Of a stretch of DNA of 64,000 nt, positions 58,102 through 64,000 are shown in pieces. Source of the stretch: Lactuca virosa. Taxonomy: Eukaryota; Streptophyta; Magnoliopsida; Asterales; Asteraceae. How positions within the stretch are numbered: the stretch's first letter is position 1; each line of letters opens with the position of its first letter. Made by a program: the position numbers and the translations under genes. A model generated the notes under the pieces. It did not search any database. It worked only from the letters and a program-made list of their open reading frames with translations, and was not told the DNA's origin. The stretch spans positions 75,171,070 to 75,235,069 of the forward strand of contig CAKMRJ010004445.1 in the NCBI GenBank assembly GCA_928212115.1. Direction: 5' to 3'.

Positions 58102-60617
58102 TGTAATGCCCGTGTTTCGGGGCTAAGCATTAGTAGAGATGATATAGTAGTCTAGGTCAACTATTGTAACTCTTTTTGAAGTATTAAAGATGAATTATTT
58201 GAGTATTATGTGAATTATGTGAATTTATGTGCTTTATACTTAATTATAAAGATATAATTAATAAAAAATAAAAATAAGCGTCAAAATTAAAGTGTGAGAT
58301 GAACCCAAGATCTTTACATAAAGTTTTAGTGGTCGAAAGAAGGATTCCGAGGATATAAAGAATGCCGAAATCCGAGTTATAACGAAGAAGTTATGACCCG
58401 TCGAAGTTTCGCGATGGAACCGACACGGCACCGGGAGACGTAAATAGTGAATTTGTGATAGAGCGACTTTTAGCCTTAGCAATCTAAACGAAAGTCTTAG
58501 AATACATTAAACCAAGAGCGTCCATAAAAATAACGCCCAAATCTGACTTTGTATGAGGAAGTTATGATTTTTCGAAGTTTCGGCTTAGCAGTGTACAGCC
58601 CGAAGTTCGAATATTAGATCGAGCGGTTTTTAGCCGACACAACCGAAACGAGAATCGAAGATCTCATTAATAGTAGCGTAACGATAAAAAGAAAGACGAA
58701 AATGGACGTCGGATGAAGAAGTTATGGATTTTTAACGGACCAACCCTGTCCCGGCCTGTTACGAATATAACTTTTAAAATAAAGTCAAAATTAGCCGACG
58801 GAGTCTAAGCGAAAGTTGTAGATTACGTTCCCGCCTACGCGTGCATATAAAGAACGTAAAAAACGGAGCTCGTATGTGAAAGTTACGAATTTTAGAAGTT
58901 GAATATGCAAATTGCGAAACTTATGCGAGATTGATGGCGTGGCATGATCTAGGCCATCGCTTGCTGATCACGGTGCTTGCTTCAGATGATGACACGTCGC
59001 ACTTCAGACGCCCAGTGTAAGCTTCAGACGACGCGCGTACCGTGTACGCCTTGCGTACGAGCCTCGCACGCCCAACGTTCTACCCTTCCTCGGTCCAGCA
59101 TCGTCCACGTCGCCCCATCGAGGTCTCGCCACCTGTCGTCCCTATCCGAACTACGCCCCGCTTAGTGCTATTGTACGCCTAGCGTACAACCGAAGGCTCG
59201 CGCCTATAAATAGGCTGCGAGGCCTTTCGAAGAAATCACACATTTTCCACTTCTCTCTCTAACTTCTTTCTCTCTCTAAGGTCCCTAACCCCCCCCCCCC
59301 CCTAAGCCTAGGTAAACCCCCTAGCACCCGAAGGAATCCCCGAGGCTCCCGGAGTCTCGAGAAAAAGGGTCTTTCGGTTCAGAAACGCTGCTCCAAGCGA
59401 AGCCCGGTTTTTAAGAAAACCCGCTGTAAGTAAGCTACGCCTACGCTATTTTTAATATAACTTCTAATTAGTTATAGTAACATTATTAGGGCCTTAAAAT
59501 AATTATTTGGGCTATTATTATGAGTTATATAAGAGTGTTGCTTAACGCTTATATAAAAGTAATAATGGCTAGACTATTAATTAGTCTCGGTAAATATTAG
59601 ACTAAACCCTAGTGGTAATGATACTAGGTTTTGTCGAGGAAATTGTTTTAAAAGTAATGAGGTGATGTCCAAATGCAGAGTCACCACCTAATCAAGTGAG
59701 TGCATAGTTACTTTCATCTTATACATAGATATGAAGTATTTTATATAAATTACGCGCTACGTGTGCATATTATCTGTATACTTGCTATCTATGCTAGATG
59801 AACGATTTTATACATGTTTTAAATGATTTAAACTGTATATGTATTTTATATCTACAAAATGTGTTGGGTAAAACATGGGTAGATGTAATAGTTGCTGTGT
59901 GACAAAATAAAATAATGAGAGGCCCCGTTATAGATGTTATTGATGATCCAGTCATCTAGCGGAGTAAAGATGACGACGACAGACTATTCTAGACAGTCCA
60001 GTGGAACGCTAGCAGGCTCGCAACCTGTAGGTGTTTATTTGAACTGTGTACTCACCAGCAGTACTCCACCCCCACCCCCACATGGTTGCCTTATTTGACA
60101 TGAATTGCTGAGGAACCCCCGAAGCATGTGTTGTCACCCCGATGAAAGTCCTTACACTAGGTCCCTTGTGTTAGATGTTTTAGGGACGTAAAGTGAGGAT
60201 AACGGGAAGGGGTAATCGGGTTTGATTGGTTTGATAAAGTTAATAAACTTATTTATTGTGGGGTGAAAACCCTATGTGCTCACTAGGCTCCCAAGCCTGA
60301 TCCACTCAGTTTCTTGTATTACAGGTAGTGGCGCATGAGCATAGATGTTTGGATGAGAGATAAGGGATTTTAGGCCTATAAATACGAAAATAATGTAGTA
60401 AGGCTTATGTTGTACTGTTTACGCTTTTGATCTGTATCGAACATGACATCCCGAGTCTTTTAATGAAATACATTTCTATGGAAATGCTTTGATAAATCTT
60501 TATCAAATTTTGTTTTGGGAACAAATTCCGCAACTCCTTATTTAAATTATTACTCTGATTTTCAAACAAAGCATAAACAAATCGGTCTTTTCTGGCCGTG
60601 AAAATGGGGATGTCACA
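58102..60617 (+). repeat. Gypsy-C 5' LTR
   Basis: 2516 bp, TGTAATGCCC...GGGATGTCACA. TATA (CTATAAATAGG) at 59204. GTACGC-CTT-GCGTAC (59044-59058) and TGTACGC-CTA-GCGTACA (59172-59188) lie upstream, with a decayed copy between. A C run of about 13 lies at about 59290, downstream of the predicted start. Confidence 0.88.
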
Positions 60618-60619
60618 GT

Positions 60620-60631
60620 TGGTATCAGAGC
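60620..60631 (+). other. Gypsy-C primer binding site
   Basis: TGGTATCAGAGC, two bases after the LTR; initiator-methionine tRNA type. Confidence 0.92.
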
Positions 60632-60959
60632 ATTAGTTTAAGCGAACTAGGAATTTGTAGGATTTGTGGACTTAAACTTAGAATGCTAAGCGATGATTGT
60701 GAGGTGTGAGCACTAGCTTATTTTAGGAGTTGTGCCTAAAATGCATTTATGTGCTAAATGCTTTGTGCTTGATATGCTGTTATTTGTTCGGATCTATGGT
60801 CTGTTGCCGACCGGATCTGGAAACCTTATGTGTTTAGGATTCTAAACGTACGACTACGATATTAGAACTAACATATAAACGTTTCGGAGTGATAAGGACG
60901 GTTTAAACGACTATCCTGAATAAAGATCTAAATTCACCTTATTCGGTGTATTGATTAAA

Positions 60960-62166
60960 ATGGCAAGAACCCGCAGTGGAGCCGGGAATGCAAATGGAAA
61001 CAGAAACCAACCTCCAGTGATTGAGCAAATACCGGTTGTGGTAGCCGCTCCTGAGCCAATAACGATGGCCAGAGCGCAAGCGATGATCCAGATGATGTTG
61101 GATCGTCAAATGGAGAAAACCAGACGTTTGCTCCAAAAGAATCGAGAGGAAGCTACCATACCAATCGAATAGCCCGAGTTGAACGAAGGGCAGTCTAAGG
61201 AGGGGAACTACAGTAGGACCGTTGGTCAAGCTGATCCGCCAGTGAATAGGAGGAACAACCAAAACGACGGAGTCGAAGGAAACGGATGCAAGTACAAGGA
61301 TTTTCTGACTTGCAAGCCATCGACCTTCACTAGAAAGGAGGATCCGATTGGAGTTATGGACTGGATCTCGGAGATGGAACTAGCCTTCATGACGTGTGGT
61401 TGCAGAGGCAAGTTACATACCACCTTTGCAGTACGCCAGTTCAGAGGAGGCGCAGTGCGTTGGTGGAACACCCTGGGGAAGACTTTAAGTCCCAATGAGC
61501 CCCTTCAATTGACATGGGCAGAGTTTTTGGTACAGTTCAAACGTAAGTACTGCTCAGCCCAAAAACCTGCTCAAGCTAGAGAACCAATTCCTAACCCTGA
61601 AGAAAGGAAGCATGTCGATTGATGAATACACCAACAACTTCACAGAGAAGATGGAGTTTTCCTTGCATCTTGTCCCAGATGAACTAACAAAAATAGACAA
61701 GTATGCCAAGGGACTCCCATGGGAGTATGTGGTGTCGGAACGTCAGGCACATACTCTGGAGGCAGCTATCTGGGCTGCCAAGTCTGTGGAGGAGATGATC
61801 AAGGGAAGAGCTGCCAGCAAGGTTGAGGTTGGCGAGAAAAGGAAGTTCGAGGGGTCTGCAAAACCCAATAAGAAGAGCAAGTTCAGTTCAAAGAAGTTTG
61901 GAGGAGGATGAATGAAGCAAAATGGTGCGAGAAGTGCAAGAAGAAGCACTTAGGGAAATGTAGCGAGGAGGTGACCTGCTACAAGTATGGGAAGACAGGA
62001 CATTATGCCAATGAGTGCACCGCCAACAAGAGGGTGTTCTACGAGTGCCGTGAAGAAGGGCACATTGCTAAGGATTGCCCGAAGAAGAAAGAGGCGGCAA
62101 GGCCCAACATTCCACCAAAGCCAAAGCTGAGAGCCTTCCAGATGACGCTCGAGGCTGCGAAGTAGG
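60960..62166 (+). pseudogene. Gypsy-C gag
   Basis: Starts MARTRSGAGNANGN. Gag domain at 61290-61560 (FTRKEDPIGVMDWISEMELA, VRWWNTLG, LTWAEFLVQF), continuing after a frameshift near 61600 (SIDEYTNNFTEKMEFS). After another shift near 61908 come two zinc-knuckle-like segments. The first reads CYKYGKTGHYANEC, with Tyr in place of the second Cys. The second reads YECREEGHIAKDC, with its first Cys lost. An in-frame TAG lies at 61171 and another at 62164, the gag-protease junction. Confidence 0.9.
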
Positions 62167-64000
62167 CATCAGACGTAGCTTCGGGTACCTTTCTTGTAAA
62201 TGGATTACCTTCCAATATATTATTTGATTCGGGACCAAAATACTCCTTTGTATCACATAAGTTTGGTGGGAAACTAGCATTGCCCGTAGAAAAACTTGAT
62301 AATGCCGTGATTATAAAAGTTGCCAGTGGCAAGTTCGTACCTGTTAGTAATCGTATTAGGAATATAGTCATCGACTGAAACGGAAACGAATTCCATGAAG
62401 AGATGTTGCCCATAGAGTTGAACGGTTTCGACATCATTCTGGGAATGGATTGGCTTAGCGCCAACGATGCCGAGATATTATGTCGGAAGAAGATAGTAAG
62501 GGTAAATCCCCCTGGAAAGGAGTCATTTATGGTGTACGGGGACAAACACAGAGTGAACTCTGGAATCATCTCCCTGATGAAAGCCAGGAAATGTTTGTCC
62601 AAGGGATGTGCATCGTACTTGGCATTTGTTTTTGATGATAAGAAGGAAAAGAAGGAGGTGCAGAGTATACCAGTGGTGTGTGATTATCCGAAAGTCTTTC
62701 CCGAAGATCTTCCTGGATTACCACCTGATAGACAAGTAGAGTTCAGAATAGACTTGTTACCAGGAACAACACCGATAGCGAAGGCACCATACCGATTAGC
62801 ACCGACAGAGATGAAGGAGCTTATGATGCAACTTCAGGAGTTGTTGGACAACGGTTTCATTCGACCTAGTTCATCACCCTGGGGAGCTCCGGTGCTATTC
62901 GTGAAGAAGAAATACGGAAGCATGAGAATGTGTATAGACTACCGATAGCTGAACAAGGCAACGTTGAAGAACAAGTACCCATTGCCAAGGATTGATGACC
63001 TATTAGGTTCGAGCTATTTCTCAAAGATCGATCTCAGGTCAGGATATCATCAACTGAAGGTAAGAGAGTAGGATATTAAGAAAACTGCATTCAGAACTAG
63101 ATATGGTCACTACGAGTTCTTGGTTATGTCGTTTGGACTAACCAATGCTCCAGTAGCATTCATGGATTTGATGAACAGGGTTTGTAAACCATTCCTCGAT
63201 AAATCCATGATAGTGTTCATAGATGACATTCTGATTTACTCGAAAAGCCAGGAGGAGCATGGCAGACACTTGCGAGAAGTGTTAGAAGTGTTAAAGAAGG
63301 AGAAGCTATATGCAAAGTTCTCCAAGTGTGATTTCTGGATCCGAGAAGTCCAATTCTTGGGTCATGTGGTTAACCAAGAAGGGATAATGGTTGACCCAGC
63401 AAAGATCGAAGCTGTGATGAAGTGGGAACGACCGAAAAGTCCCACGGAGATTCGAAGCTTTCTAGGATTAGCCGGATATTACCGACGATTTATCCAAGGC
63501 TTTTCTTCGATAGCTACTCCATTGACAGCTTTGACCCATAAAGGAGCTACTTATACATGGAGTGAGTAGCACGAAGAAACATTCGAGAAGCTAAAGAATA
63601 AGCTATGTGAAGCACCGATTCTTTCCCTACCCGATGGAGTTGAAGACTTCGCGGTCTATAGTGACACTTCTAGAGTTGGGTTGGGTTGTATTCTGATCCA
63701 AAGAGAAAAGGTGATAGCATATGCATCTCGACGATTGAAGGAGCATGAAAAGAACTACCCCACTCATGATCTGGAGTTGACAGCGGTAGTTTTTTCCTTG
63801 AAGATATGGAGGCATTACCTCTATGGCACGAAGTGCAAACTTTTCACTGATCATAAGAGTCTCCAGTATCTCTTTAATCAGAAGGAATTAAACATGAGAC
63901 AACGACGCTGGCTAGAATTACTCAAGGACTACGACTGTGAGATACTTTACAAACCCGGTAAAGCAAATGTTGTTGCTGATGCTCTCAGTCGAAAAGTCAA
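62167..64000 (+). pseudogene. Gypsy-C protease, RT and RNase H
   Basis: Protease is at about 62170-62400, with FDSGPKYSFVS where FDSGA is expected, then a TGA at about 62379. The linker is at 62403 (GFDIILGMDWLS). RT runs from 62690 (FPEDLPGLPPDRQVEFRIDL) with stops after CIDYR and VRE, and a short in-frame deletion near 62998 (DDLLGSSYFSK). The active site FIDDILIYSK is intact. RNase H and the following region run from 63590 (VYSDTSRVGLG with Ser for Ala, DLELTAVVFSLKIWRHYLYG, FTDHKSL) to VVADALSRK at the edge. Apart from the stops the frame is continuous from 62403 onward. Confidence 0.92.

Larger units (their letters stand above)
58102..64000 (+). mobile_element. Gypsy-C: plus-strand Ty3/Gypsy element, 3' end outside window
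   Basis: 5' LTR 58102-60617, tRNA-iMet primer site, gag from 60960, then protease, RT and RNase H to the right edge. Integrase and the 3' LTR are missing only because the window ends. Pol resembles Gypsy-B but is a different family with a different LTR. Six in-frame stops and two frameshifts mark it as defective. Confidence 0.92.

Noticed and set aside
62039..62602. 187-codon minus frame
   Set aside because: It is antisense to Gypsy-C gag and protease; no recognisable content.

Overview
This is plant nuclear DNA from a eudicot. The mix of LTR families and the F-box gene suggest a daisy-family genome such as lettuce, but that is an inference from family resemblance only. Most of the 64 kb is a stack of LTR retrotransposons, solo LTRs and short DNA transposons. 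Host genes occupy only about 22.9-26.8 kb: an aspartic-protease pseudogene, a U6 snRNA gene with a Pol III promoter, and one intact intronless F-box gene.

Layout. 1-7509: a Copia element (Copia-1) with both LTRs and a dead interior. 7510-13320: the 5' part of a second, minus-strand Copia (Copia-2), cut at its left end by Copia-1. 13321-15136: a minus-strand Ty3/Gypsy fragment (Gypsy-A), cut by Copia-2. 15140-20617: LTR-like DNA and Copia remnants. 20618-33128: AT-rich low-copy DNA with the three host loci, four MITEs, a miRNA-like hairpin and old LTR ends. 33129-57483: a deep nest. It contains an old Gypsy LTR, a hAT-type element, a second Gypsy LTR (LTR1), a complete Athila-like element without RT or integrase (33903-43714, target-site duplication GTAAC), and a minus-strand chromovirus-like element (Gypsy-B). 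Gypsy-B is itself split by a 4.65-kb solo LTR (duplication GGTTC), which carries two hAT-type elements, and by a 757-bp Copia solo LTR (duplication CCCTC). 58102-64000: a plus-strand Gypsy element (Gypsy-C) running off the right edge.

The unusual signal is in the non-coding parts of these elements. Both Copia leaders carry, in the same order, two ~73-nt hairpins with a conserved 22-nt loop and one or more hairpins with a conserved 15-nt loop. The stems differ from copy to copy but remain complementary. In addition, nearly every LTR family here has its own short palindrome repeated two or more times just upstream of its TATA box: CCATGG, ACTCG-N-CGAGT, GTACGC-N3-GCGTAC, CCACG-A-CGTGG, or CTCC...GGAG dyads. 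I know of no description of either pattern. Both were read by eye and need folding and covariation tests.
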